Assembly: GCA_020284085.1 (NCBI GenBank)
Contig: JACEVL010006418.1
Coordinates: 197,501-261,500, forward strand
Direction: 5' to 3'
Origin: Aporrectodea caliginosa
Taxonomy: Eukaryota; Annelida; Clitellata; Crassiclitellata; Lumbricidae
Length of the DNA: 64,000 bases
Shown: positions 1 to 11,166 of the stretch, in pieces
Layout of the letters: every line of letters starts with the position of its first letter
Numbering within the stretch: position 1 is the first letter of the stretch
Position numbers and translations under genes: made by a program
The notes under the pieces: model-generated
What the model saw: only the letters and a program-made list of their open reading frames with translations
Told to the model about the DNA's origin: nothing
Databases searched by the model: none

Positions 1-3000
1 ATTGAAAAGAGTTATTGAAAAGAGTTATTGAAAAGAGTTATTGAAAAGAGTTATTGAAAAGAGTTATTGAAAAGAGTTATTGAAAAGAGTTATTGAAAAG
101 AGTTATTGAAAAGAGTTATTGAAAAGAGTTATTGAAAAGAGTTATTGAAAGAGTTATTGAAAAGAGTTATTGAAAAGAGTTATTGAAAAGAGTTATTGAA
201 AGAGTTATTGAAAAGAGTTATTGAAAAGAGTTATTGAAAAGAGTTATTGAAAAGAGTTATTGAAAAGAGTTATTGAAAAGAGTTATTGAAAAGAGTTATT
301 GAAAAGAGTTATTGAAAAGAGTTATTGAAAAGAGTTATTGAAAAGAGTTATTGAAAAGAGTTATTGAAAAGAGTTATTGAAAAGAGTTATTGAAAAGAGT
401 TATTGAAAAGAGTTATTGAAAAGAGTTATTGAAAAGAGTTATTGAAAAGAGTTATTGAAAAGAGTTATTGAAAAGAGTTATTGAAAAGAGTTATTGAAAA
501 GAGTTATTGAAAAGAGTTATTGAAAAGAGTTATTGAAAAGAGTTATTGAAAAGAGTTATTGAAAAGAGTTATTGAAAAGAGTTATTGAAAAGAGTTATTG
601 AAAAGTTATTATTTATTGAAAAGAGTTATTGAAAAGAGTTATTGAAAAGAGTTATTGAAAAGAGTTATTGAAAAGAGTTATTGAAAAGAGTTATTGAAAA
701 GAGTTATTGAAAAGAGTTATTGAAAAGAGTTATTGAAAAGAGTTATTGAAAAGAGTTATTGAAAAGAGTTATTGAAAAGAGTTATTGAAAAGAGTTATTG
801 AAAAGAGTTATTGAAAAGAGTTATTGAAAAGAGTTATTGAAAAGTTATTGAAAAGAGTTATTGAAAAGAGTTAAAAGAGATTGAAAAGAGTTATTGAAAA
901 GAGTTATTGAAAAGAGTTATTGAAAAGAGTTATTGAAAAGAGTTATTGAAAAGAGTTATTGAAAAGAGTTATTGAAAAGAGTTATTGAAAAGAGTTATTG
1001 AAAAGAGTTATTGAAAAGAGTTATTGAAAAGAGTTATTGAAAAGAGTTATTGAAAAGAGTTATTGAAAAGAGTTATTGAAAAGAGTTATTGAAAAGAGTT
1101 ATTGAAAAGAGTTATTGAAAAGAGTTATTGAAAAGAGTTATTGAAAAGAGTTATTGAAAAGAGTTATTGAAAAGAGTTATTGAAAAGAAAAAGAGTTATT
1201 GAAAAGAGTTATTGAAAAGAGTTATTGAAAAGAGTTATTGAAAAGAGTTATTGAAAAGAGTTATTGAAAAGAGTTATTGAAAAGAGTTTGAAAAGAGTTA
1301 TTGAAAAGAGTTATTGAAAAGAGTTATTGAAAAGAGTTATTGAAAAGAGTTATTGAAAAGAGTTATTGAAAAGAGTTATTGAAAAGAGTTATTGAAAAGA
1401 GTTATTGAAAAGAGTTATTGAAAAGAGTTATTGAAAAGAGTTATTGAAAAGAGTTATTGAAAAGAGTTATTGAAAAGAGTTATTGAAAAGAGTTATTGAA
1501 AAGAGTTATTGAAAAGAGTTATTGAAAAGAGTTATTGAAAAGAGTTATTGAAAAGAGTTATTGAAAAGAGTTATTGAAAAGAGTTATTGAAAAGAGTTAT
1601 TGAAAAGAGTTATTGAAAAGAGTTATTGAAAAGAGTTATTGAAAAGAGTTATTGAAAAGAGTTATTGAAAAGAGTTATTGAAAAGAGTTATTGAAAAGAG
1701 TTATTGAAAAAAGAGTTATTGAAAAGAGTTATTGAAAAGAGTTATTGAAAAGAGTTATTGAAAAGAGTTATTGAAAAGAGTTATTGAAAAGAGTTATTGA
1801 AAAGAGTTATTGAAAAGAGTTATTGAAAAGAGTTATTGAAAAGAGTTATTGAAAAGAGTTATTGAAAAGAGTTATTGAAAAGAGTTATTGAAAAGAGTTA
1901 TTGAAAAAGAGTTATTGAAAGAGTTATTGAAAAAGTTATTGAAAAGAGTTATTGAAAAGAGTTATTGAAAAGAGTTATTGAAAAGAGTTATTGAAAAGAG
2001 TTATTGAAAAGAGTTATTGAAAAGAGTTATTGAAAAGAGTTATTGAAAAGAGTTATTGAAAAGAGTTATTGAAAAGAGTTATTGAAAAGAGTTATTGAAA
2101 AGAGTTATTGAAAAGAGTTATTGAAAAGAGTTATTGAAAAGAGTTATTGAAAGAGTTATTGAAAAGAGTTATTGAAAAGAGTTATTGAAAAGAGTTATTG
2201 AAAAGAGTTATTGAAAAGAGTTATTGAAAAGAGTTATTGAAAAGAGTTATTGAAAAGAGTTATTGAAAAGAGTTATTGAAAAGAGTTATTGAAAAGAGTT
2301 ATTGAAAAGAGTTATTGAAAAGAGTTATTGAAAAGAGTTATTGAAAAGAGTTATTGAAAAGAGTTATTGAAAAGAGTTATTGAAAAGAGTTATTGAAAAG
2401 AGTTATTGAAAAGAGTTATTGAAAAGAGTTATTGAAAAGAGTTATTGAAAAGAGTTATTGAAAAGAGTTATTGAAAAGAGTTATTGAAAAGAGTTATTGA
2501 AAAGAGTTATTGAAAAGAGTTATTGAAAAGAGTTATTGAAAAGAGTTATTGAAAAGAGTTATTGAAAAGAGTTATTGAAAAGAGTTATTGAAAAGAGTTA
2601 TTGAAAAGAGTTATTGAAAAGAGTTATTGAAAAGAGTTATTGAAAAGAGTTATTGAAAAGAGTTATTGAAAAGAGTTATTGAAAAGAGTTATTGAAAAGA
2701 GTTATTGAAAAGAGTTATTGAAAAGAGTTATTGAAAAGAGTTATTGAAAAGAGTTATTGAAAAGAGTTATTGAAAAGAGTTATTGAAAAGAGTTATTGAA
2801 AAGAGTTATTGAAAAGAGTTATTGAAAAGAGTTATTGAAAAGAGTTATTGAAAAGAGTTATTGAAAAGAGTTATTGAAAAGAGTTATTGAAAAGAGTTAT
2901 TGAAAAGAGTTTATTGAAAAGAGTTATTGAAAAGAGTTATTGAAAAGAGTTATTGAAAAGAGTTATTGAAATTGAAAGAGTTATTGAAAAGAGTTATTGA

Positions 3001-6000
3001 AAAGAGTTATTGAAAAGAGTTATTGAAAAGAGTTATTGAAAAGAGTTATTGAAAAGAGTTATTGAAAAGAGTTATTGAAAAGAGTTATTGAAAAGAGTTA
3101 TTGAAAAGAGTTATTGAAAAGAGTTATTGAAAAGAGTTATTGAAAAGAGTTATTGAAAAGAGTTATTGAAAAGAGTTATTGAAAAGTTATTGAAAAGAGT
3201 TATTGAAAAGAGTTATTGAAAAGAGTTATTGAAAAGAGTTATTGAAAAGAGTTATTGAAAAGAGTTATTGAAAAGAGTTATTGAAAAGAGTTATTGAAAA
3301 GAGTTATTGAAAAGAGTTATTGAAAAGAGTTATTGAAAAGAGTTATTGAAAAGAGTTATTGAAAAGAGTTATTGAAAAGAGAGTTATTGAAAAGAGTTAT
3401 TGAAAAGAGTTATTGAAAAGAGTTATTGAAAAGAGTTATTGAAATTGAAAAGAGTTATTGAAAAGAGTTATTGAAAAGAGTTATTGAAAAGAGTTATTGA
3501 AAGAGTTATTGAAAAGAGTTATTGAAAAGAGTTATTGAAAAGAGTTATTGAAAAGAGTTATTGAAAAGAGTTATTGAAAAGAGTTATTGAAAAGAGTTAT
3601 TGAAAAGAGTTATTGAAAAGAGTTATTGAAAAGAGTTATTGAAAAGAGTTATTGAAAAGAGTTATTGAAAAGAGTTATTGAAAAGAGTTATTGAAAAGAG
3701 TTATTGAAAAGAGTTATTGAAAAGAGTTATTGAAAAGAGTTATTGAAAAGAGTTATTGAAAAGAGTTATTGAAAAGAGTTATTGAAAAGAGTTATTGAAA
3801 AGAGTTATTGAAAAGAGTTATTGAAAAGAGTTATTGAAAAGAGTTATTGAAAAGAGTTATTGAAAAGAGTTATTGAAAAGAGTTATTGAAAAGAGTTATT
3901 GAAAAGAGTTATTGAAAAGAGTTATTGAAAAGAGTTATTGAAAAGAGTTATTGAAAAGAGTTATTGAAAGTTATTGAAAAGTTATTGAAAAGAGTTATTG
4001 AAAAGAGTTATTGAAAAGAGTTATTGAAAAGAGTTATTGAAAAGAGTTATTGAAAAGAGTTATTGAAAAGAGTTATTGAAAAGAGTTATTGAAAAGAGTT
4101 ATTGAAAAGAGTTATTGAAAAGAGTTATTGAAAAGAGTTATTGAAAAGAGTTATTGAAAAGAGTTATTGAAAAGAGTTATTGAAAAGAGTTATTGAAAAG
4201 AGTTATTGAAAAGAGTTATTGAAAAGAGTTATTGAAAAGAGTTATTGAAAAGAGTTATTGAAAAGAGTTATTGAAAAGAGTTATTGAAAAGAGTTATTGA
4301 AAAGAGTTATTGAAAAGAGTTATTGAAAAGAGTTATTGAAAAGAGTTATTGAAAAGAGTTATTGAAAAGAGTTATTGAAAAGAGTTATTGAAAAGAGTTA
4401 TTGAAAAGAGTTATTGAAAAGAGTTATTGAAAAGAGTTATTGAAAAGAGTTATTGAAAAGAGTTATTGAAAAGAGTTATTGAAAAGAGTTATTGAAAAGA
4501 GTTATTGAAAAGAGTTATTGAAAAGAGTTATTGAAAAGAGTTATTGAAAAGAGTTATTGAAAAGAGTTATTGAAAAGAGTTATTGAAAAGAGTTATTGAA
4601 AAGAGTTATTGAAAAGAGTTATTGAAAAGAGTTATTGAAAAGAGTTATTGAAAAGAGTTATTGAAAAGAGTTATTGAAAAGAGTTATTGAAAAGAGTTAT
4701 TGAAAAGAGTTATTGAAAAGAGTTATTGAAAAGAGTTATTGAAAAGAGTTATTGAAAAGAGTTATTGAAAAGAGTTATTGAAAAGAGTTATTGAAAAGAG
4801 TTATTGAAAAGAGTTATTGAAAAGAGTTATTGAAAAGAGTTATTGAAAAGAGTTATTGAAAAGAGTTATTGAAAAGAGTTATTGAAAAGAGTTATTGAAA
4901 AGAGTTATTGAAAAGAGTTATTGAAAAGAGTTATTGAAAAGAGTTATTGAAAAGAGTTATTGAAAAGAGTTATTGAAAAGAGTTATTGAAAAGAGTTATT
5001 GAAAAGAGTTATTGAAAAGAGTTATTGAAAAGAGTTATTGAAAAGAGTTATTGAAAAGAGTTATTGAAAAGAGTTATTGAAAAGAGTTATTGAAAAGAGT
5101 TATTGAAAAGAGTTATTGAAAGAGTTATTGAAAAGAGTTATTGAAAAGAGTTATTGAAAAGAGTTATTGAAAAGAGTTATTGAAAAGAGTTATTGAAAAG
5201 AGTTATTGAAAAGAGTTATTGAAAAGAGTTATTGAAAAGAGTTATTGAAAAGAGTTATTGAAAAGAGTTATTGAAAAGAGTTATTGAAAAGAGTTATTGA
5301 AAAGAGTTATTGAAAAGAGTTATTGAAAAGAGTTATTGAAAAGAGTTATTGAAAAGAGTTATTGAAAAGAGTTATTGAAAAGAGTTATTGAAAAGAGTTA
5401 TTGAAAAGAGTTATTGAAAAGAGTTATTGAAAAGAGTTATTGAAAAGAGTTATTGAAAAGAGTTATTGAAAAGAGTTATTGAAAAGAGTTATTGAAAAGA
5501 GTTATTGAAAAGAGTTATTGAAAAGAGTTATTGAAAAGAGTTATTGAAAAGAGTTATTGAAAAGAGTTATTGAAAGAGTTATTGAAAAGAGTTATTGAAA
5601 AGAGTTATTGAAAAGAGTTATTGAAAAGTTATTGAAAAGAGTTATTGAAAAGAGTTATTGAAAAGAGTTATTGAAAAGAGTTATTGAAAAGAGTTATTGA
5701 AAAGAGTTATTGAAAAGAGTTATTGAAAAGAGTTATTGAAAAGAGTTATTGAAAAGAGTTATTGAAAAGAGTTATTGAAAAGAGTTATTGAAAAGAGTTA
5801 TTGAAAAGAGTTATTGAAAAGAGTTATTGAAAAGAGTTATTGAAAAGAGTTATTGAAAAGAGTTATTGAAAAGAGTTATTGAAAAGAGTTATTGAAAAGA
5901 GTTATTGAAAAGAGTTATTGAAAAGAGTTATTGAAAAGAGTTATTGAAAAGAGTTATTGAAAGAGTTATTGAAAAGAGTTATTGAAAAGAGTTATTGAAA

Positions 6001-6150
6001 AGAGTTATTGAAAAGAGTTATTGAAAAGAGTTATTGAAAAGAGTTATTGAAAAGAGTTATTGAAAAGAGTTATTGAAAAGAGTTATTGAAAAGAGTTATT
6101 GAAAAGAGTTATTGAAAAGAGTTATTGAAAAGAGTTATTGAAAAGAGTTA
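1..6150. repeat. 13-bp satellite array, unit GAGTTATTGAAAA
   Basis: A head-to-tail array of the 13-mer GAGTTATTGAAAA fills the first 6.15 kb (about 470 units) and continues beyond the left edge. Most units look identical. One block from about 3994 to 5115 shows no visible change over about 85 units. Rare variants are mostly small indels: GAAAGAG with one A lost (near 150, 200, 2150, 5117), insertions near 605, 872, 1187, 2911 and 2970, and loss of AG near 843 and 3186. The unit carries TGA and 13 is not a multiple of 3, so all frames close quickly and no protein is encoded. Low divergence suggests recent expansion or ongoing homogenisation. The copy number in the assembly may not be exact. 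Confidence 0.97.
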
Positions 6151-6334
6151 GCGCTGTTGCTAAGCAGTGACGGTGGTTGTTGTCTGTCATCGTCGTCGTC
6201 GTTCGGTTGTGGCCGGAGATGCTATCAGAGGGTTCGACGTCGCTCTGAAATACGATCACCAACCCTCCATGGAGGAAGAACACGTCTAACCCCTCTATGA
6301 AGAACGACGATTCGATCTCATCGATTACAACTGC
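6151..6334. other. Unique spacer between two tandem arrays
   Basis: Single-copy sequence lies between the 13-bp satellite and the 15-bp minisatellite. It holds a short CGT run near 6191-6202. No gene or RNA is recognisable. The satellite stops abruptly at GAGTTA|GCGCTG. Confidence 0.6.
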
Positions 6335-6603
6335 CTCTACCCACCCCATTTCTACCCACCCCATGTCTACCCACCCCATCTTTACCCACCCCATCTCTAC
6401 CCACCCCATTTCTACCCACCCCATGTCTACCCACCCCATCTTTACCCACCCCATCTCTACCCACCCCATTTCTACCCACCCCATGTCTACCCACCCCATC
6501 TTTACCCACCCCATCTCTACCCACCCCATTTCTACCCACCCCATGTCTACCCACCCCATCTTTACCCACCCCATCTCTACCCACCCCATTTCTACCCACC
6601 CCA
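6335..6603. repeat. 15-bp minisatellite with 60-bp higher-order period
   Basis: About 18 copies of a 15-mer related to CTACCCACCCCATTT. Four variants alternate in fixed order, differing at the bases before TACCCACCCCAT (TTC, GTC, CTT, CTC), which makes a 60-bp higher-order unit repeated just over four times with no visible change. Because 15 is divisible by 3, open frames run through it on both strands, giving THPI/THPM-type repeats on plus and GWVE/GWVK-type repeats on minus. The regular peptide follows from the unit length and is not evidence of a gene. Confidence 0.95.
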
Positions 6604-6699
6604 ACCTTCATTTAGTCCTTCCTAGCCAAACCCTACCTCTATCCACCCCACCTCAACACCAACCCTTGTTCGTCATCATCAGTCGTTAAATTTGCATCC

Positions 6700-7013
6700 C
6701 TCCATTCCTCGATCCCCTCTTCTTCCTTTTCCTCTTCCGCCTCGTCCTCCTCCTCTTTCTCTTTCTCTTCCTCCGACTCCTCCTCTTCTCCCTGTTCCTC
6801 CTCTTCCTCTGCTGTTCCTCCTCCTCTTCCTCCTCCTCCTAACCTTGTTTTCCTCTTTGCCTCCTCCTCCTCCTCTTCCTCTGTTCCTCCTCCTATTCCT
6901 CCTATTCTTCCTCTTCTTCCTCCTTCTCCTCTTCTTTCTTTTCCTCTTCTGTTCCCCTCCTCTTCCTCCTCCTCTTCCTCCTCCTCTTCCTCCTCCTCTG
7001 TATCCTTCTCCTC
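6700..7013. repeat. Polypyrimidine tract (CCT/CTTCCT)n
   Basis: About 310 bp of almost pure C and T on the plus strand, made of irregular CCTCCT, CTTCCT and CTTTCT units with rare interruptions. The mirror-like purine/pyrimidine make-up could support triplex (H-DNA) structures. The poly-Glu and poly-Pro/Leu open frames on it are composition artefacts. Confidence 0.9.
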
Positions 7014-7140
7014 ATCACTGGTCGCAGCAGATGACCTTCTTCGGATGCGTTTTAGTTTGGCGTCTGTATTGGCGCCAGATGAAGGTGTTCTCAGTGGAAG
7101 ACATCTCCCACTGTTCAGAAGATGACGACCACCAGCTGTC

Positions 7141-7256
7141 GGACCAGCAGCAGCAGCAGCAGCACTTAGGTCGACTCGTGCAGCTGCAACAGAGTGCAAG
7201 ACTAAAACACCTGGATGATGCCACACCACCACAGCAGCAGCAGCAGCTGAAGGATG
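7141..7256. repeat. CAG trinucleotide runs
   Basis: Two short CAG runs (about 7147-7164 and 7231-7248) sit in otherwise mixed sequence. CAG/CTG runs recur through the window (8852, 21293, 28757, 35236, 41955, 46999, 61943, 63045, 63121). That makes this a genome-wide microsatellite type and not a sign of a polyglutamine exon. Confidence 0.8.
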
Positions 7257-7384
7257 CTGACATGTAACGAAGAAGGCAGGTGACAGATTGTTTTGCTGGC
7301 AAAGACGCCTTTGAGTCGCTCCACAGAAAAGATGTTTAGACTGAGTGGAAGAGAGATGAGAGGCTTTCCATCAACTCTTCCAGG

Positions 7385-7963
7385 TAGTGTTGTTTTAGTT
7401 TTGCCTTGAGTTTTAGTTTTAGTTATTATTAGTTTTACATGCTAGGTGTTTTAGTTATTATTAGTTTTAGTTATTTCGCCAAGTTTTAGTTTTAGTTATT
7501 ATTAGTTTCACATGTTAGTGGTTTTAGTTATTATTAGTTATAGTTATTTCGCCGAGTGTGGCAATATTTTTTCCGCATACAGCTTTTAGCACCAAAAAGG
7601 ATTCACTCGATACAATCTGTTTCTAATCGATGCTTAAAACCACTAGTTTTAGGTCTACCACCTAAATTTAGTTCGTACATCTTATAAATTTCCAAAGATC
7701 GGAAGATTACCGAACGAATTGCTGATTATAGAACGCGTATATCCAAAAACATTGAATATACTAAGACGCTAGGTTTTCGTTATGTGTTTTCGTTTTGGTT
7801 TTCGTTATGTGTTTTCGTTATTATTAGTTTTAACTGGTTAATTTTAGTTTTTATTTCGTTATCGTTTTTCCTCTAGTTTTAGTTTTAGTTTTAGTTAACT
7901 AAAACCTTTTGTTTTCGTTAACGAAGGTTTTCGTTTTAGTTATCGTTAACGAAAACAACACTA
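7385..7963. mobile_element. hAT-like non-autonomous element, TTTTAGTT-rich
   Basis: A 579-bp element with short terminal inverted repeats. The left end reads TAGTGTTGTTTTAGTT and the right end, reverse-complemented, TAGTGTTGTTTTCGTT (one mismatch in 16). It is flanked by a perfect 8-bp direct duplication, CTTCCAGG, at 7377-7384 and 7964-7971. An 8-bp duplication with TIRs of this kind is the hallmark of the hAT superfamily. The interior consists of internally repeated TTTTAGTTATTATTAG and TTTTCGTTATG segments and has no transposase frame. I infer that it was moved by a transposase encoded elsewhere. The perfect duplication suggests a fairly recent insertion. The superfamily call rests only on TIR and duplication length. 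Confidence 0.8.
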
Positions 7964-8199
7964 CTTCCAGGAATGAACTCCATCCATCTCACGATGGGTG
8001 TCGATCGCATTTCCAGACGCTGAAGAAAGTCGCATCAGTATCTATAGAGAGGCCTAAATTGACCTCTGTAAATACTTCACACATAATAGCATACTAGGTC
8101 TATTAAGTTGACTGAGCAGAGGTAGAATACTAAGACTATAAGTGTAAGTATAAAGAACCGGCGCCTTAATTGGTCCTTTAAACTGCAGGGATTGTTGCA

Positions 8200-8285
8200 G
8201 GTAACTCGCACACACACGCTCACACTCACACTCATATATATATAAGATATATAAAAATATATTTATGTATGTGTATATATATGCA
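8200..8285. repeat. Short CA/TA microsatellites
   Basis: CACACAC and CTCACA units are followed by interrupted TATATA. This is simple sequence with no associated gene. Confidence 0.7.
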
Positions 8286-8420
8286 CTTTAAAGCGCTTTG
8301 TGAGGTACATACAATAAGAAAGTCATACCTAATGATCCCTACGTAAATACATAAATATTGTAGGCCCATACTAAGCTCGTGAATTGAACTCGGCCTATAA
8401 TGTGTAGTCCGCATTTTAAC

Positions 8421-8518
8421 AGAGAGAGAGAAAGAGACAGACAGACAGAAACAGACAGACATAGACAGAAACAGAAACAAAACAGAGACAGAGATACAGA
8501 TAGAGACAGAGACAGATA
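8421..8518. repeat. (GAGA)(GACA)n tract
   Basis: About 100 bp of AGAG, GACAGACAGA and AGACAGAG units on the plus strand. The minus-strand Leu/Ser-rich open frames here are repeat translations. Confidence 0.85.
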
Positions 8519-8844
8519 GCTCCGAAGGATGATAGATGGAATTCTTTCCAATGGAGACGTCGTATCCACCCGTTGTTTACCACCACGTCCATTCTTCAGC
8601 TGCATCTTTCTCGGAGACATTTAGAAGACACTCCTTAATCCATCGAACATCCATTGATGGTCCAAATATCGATAACTCACTTCACTCGATGCATTAATAA
8701 CGGACTTTCGACGTCGTCCACCCAATGCATTAATCCCGATCCACCGTCGTATATATATTGAATGGCGTCACCTGGCGTCAAAACATGAAGTCATAGACGG
8801 AGCCAGTTTAGTTCGACAGCTTCTCAAAGCCTTCGTTCGGAGGA

Positions 8845-9075
8845 TGCTTTGGCTGCTGCTGCTGCTGCTGCAGTTGAAGATGCTTCTACAGTGGCATAAA
8901 TCATCGGTTGATGTCGCCTGCAGCAGCAGAATTACACTGCAGACTCCAAAGGATGCTTCGCCCAGAAACATCTTCAAAGACGACGACACAGGAGACAGAG
9001 GCACTGATGCTGCTGCTGCTGCTACGGAGGCTGATGAAGACGAAGACGACGAAGAGGATGATGATGAAGAAGAAT
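8845..9075. repeat. CTG, CAGCAG and GAAGAC-rich patch
   Basis: CTG run at 8852-8870, CTG/GCT at 9008-9025, then GAAGACGAAGACGACGAAGAGGATGATGATGAAGAAG to about 9073. Overlapping open frames of 77-97 codons in both orientations come from the skewed composition. I see no domain. Confidence 0.65.
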
Positions 9076-9150
9076 AGCATGGAGAAATTTATAGACAATA
9101 AGAGACTGTCAGAAGAGATTCATCGGAAGAAGAAGCGAACAGAGACAAAG

Positions 9151-9206
9151 CGGATAGACAGACTGACAGATGGACAGACAGATGGACAGACAGAGGGATA
9201 GACAGA
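9151..9206. repeat. GACAGATG tetranucleotide-type repeat
   Basis: Short run of GACAGATGGACAGACAGATG units. Confidence 0.8.
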
Positions 9207-9306
9207 GGCGCCCATGGCAGAGATATAGACACCTCAATCATCATCTCTGCCAGAAATGTGTCCGGTATAAATCGCAGAGATAAATGAAGTTCACGAGAAG
9301 TCACGA

Positions 9307-9415
9307 AAACAAGAACAACAACAACAATAATATCAATGATATCAACAGCTATTACTACTACTATTATATACTACAGCAACAACTACAATAACAATAATAG
9401 CAACAATAACAACTA
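9307..9415. repeat. CAA/TAA/TAC trinucleotide patch
   Basis: Irregular CAACAACAACAATAAT and TACTACTACTATTA runs. This is AT-rich simple sequence. Confidence 0.75.
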
Positions 9416-9649
9416 TTGTTGATTACGAGACACTTCGCACAGTTGCCAAAACATACAATTCAGCTTATAGTACACAATCATTTAAATTCAGAATGAATAA
9501 CTATACATATTATTATGTTTATTATATGAATGTATAACAAATAATATGATAATAAATTCTAACTCATTCAGGATAAATTATATCTTAGGGCGCTGTATAA
9601 ATGGCCAAATAGTTCTTGTGTCAGTAAGTAAACGTCGGTTATCCGCAAA

Positions 9650-9850
9650 AATGAAACTTAGGAAGTGAGGACGATCATTTGATACGACAAAGGATGGAAT
9701 CCAAAGATCCCAACTCATTTCCAGTTCTTACACCCAAGCGAAATTCCGTAGAGACAAAGGATTGCAAGGAATATGGTCATGGTCGTTGCACGGAGTCTGC
9801 TCAGCGAATTCAAACCCGCGACCGTTAGATCAGAGACCAGGCGGAGTACA
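9650..9850 (-). mobile_element. Probable tRNA-derived SINE head
   Basis: On the minus strand, GGTCGCGGGTTTGAATTC (about 9811-9828) resembles the TpsiC arm and B box (GGTTCGANTCC) of a tRNA, preceded by GATCTAAC as in SINE heads. About 150 bp of unrecognised body follows toward 9650. No clear A box is seen, so the 5' end may be lost. It is not an intact tRNA because no acceptor stem closes. The limits are estimates. Confidence 0.4.
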
Positions 9851-10240
9851 AAATGAAACAGTCTTCTGAATGGTTTATTCATTGGTTGACGTAATATAGA
9901 GGAATCTTTGCTTTAAAGAATTCTCGGATTCTCCAAAACACCGTTGCGAATGATTTTAAAAAAACCTTTCCTCTTCTTTCCTATCCTACAAATGACTTCT
10001 AAAGCTCCATCGTCTACGACCGTTTCATCCCTCTCATCTGTCCCTCTACCTGACTGTCTGTTTGTCTGTCTGTCTCTCTGTGTCTGCCTTTGTCTTCTTC
10101 TCTCGGTCACTGGAACCTAACGACCGTACAATTATAAATGAAGTTTCGATTCGGACGAAGGTTTCACCGACGTTCGTCGACCAAATCGAATTTCACGCTT
10201 TTGCATCAAAAACAGCTCTCGAATAAATACATGTACATGC

Positions 10241-10710
10241 GGACTACTGGACGAACGGACGAAAGGAAAAAATACAAAAGAACAAACGGACTAACGGACA
10301 CAAGGACAAAAGGACAAAAAGGACAGAAGTACAAGCGGATTAGAGACGAAACGTATACGAGAGGACAAAAATACGAACGGACAGAATGCAAGCGGACTAG
10401 AATCGAAAGGACGAATAGACAAAAAGACGAACGGACGAATGGACAAAAAGAAAAAAGGACAAAAAGAACAGAAGTACAAGCGGAGTAGAGACGAACAGAC
10501 AAAAATACGAACGAAAAGCATATAAAAGGACGAACGTACAAAGAATAAAAGGACGAACAGACGAACAGAAAATAGGCAAAACTACGAACGGACGGACGGA
10601 CGGACGAGAAAACGGAGGACACAAGGACGAACGGACCAACAGGAAATTAGACAGAAAGACAAACGGACGAATTAGAAAAAGAACAAAAAGGACGAACGGT
10701 CGGACGAAGA
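10241..10710. repeat. Degenerate GGACGAACGGACAAAA minisatellite
   Basis: About 470 bp of purine-rich, irregular tandem units built from GGACGAACGGAC and GGACAAAA(A)GGAC, with point changes throughout. Frames are open in several phases on both strands because TAG/TGA are rare in the unit. The peptides (RTNGQK-type on plus, VRPFV/FLSVR-type on minus) are products of the repeat. It is more diverged than the 6.3-kb minisatellite and so probably older. Confidence 0.85.
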
Positions 10711-10782
10711 AACGCGTCTCTGTCTTAAGTTTATATAATACTAGAGTTACTTGTATGTGCATGTATTCATACATATTCATGC

Positions 10783-10783
<1 letters not shown>

Positions 10784-10843
<60 letters not shown>

Positions 10844-10902
10844 ACGGACATATATATACAGGAGGAAGAGGATATATATATATATATATATATATATGTC
10901 CG
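10784..10902. repeat. (TA)n with inverted CGGACATATATA ends
   Basis: TA dinucleotides run from 10784 to 10844. A second TA run ends with TATATATGTCCG (to 10902), which is complementary to CGGACATATATA starting at 10845. The spacer includes AGGAGGAAGAGG. It can fold as a hairpin or cruciform. Confidence 0.85.
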
Positions 10903-11166
10903 TCCTTAACATGTGAATAAGGTGGTAAAGGCGTAAAGGAGATGAGCTTTTGCTGAGAGAATCATTTGCTGGTTCTGCATTTGAGGATCGGTCGTGCGCA
11001 TCGCATTGAATCGTTGTCTTGGCTTCGTTCTTTCGATTTGGTCAGAAGAGGCTGAAACGAAAGGACTCCAAATAGAAAACGATGAAGAAGACGATGATGG
11101 CAATGGCAATAATGACAAAGGCGATGTAATTGGAGAATGAAAACAATGTCACCGTTCAGGTGACGA

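Noticed and set aside
1..6150. CRISPR-like array
   Set aside because: Units are contiguous 13-mers without unique spacers, in a eukaryotic context.
6122..6689. Repetitive proteins THPISTHPM (plus) and MGWVEMGWVK (minus)
   Set aside because: A repeat unit divisible by three automatically keeps frames open; opposite-strand and multiple-phase frames are equally long.
6639..7302. Glu-rich, Pro/Leu-rich and Cys-rich proteins of 95-197 residues
   Set aside because: They translate a polypyrimidine tract and CAG runs; no domain or splice structure.
10138..10912. RTNGQK/VRPFV-type proteins
   Set aside because: Products of the degenerate GGAC repeat in several phases.
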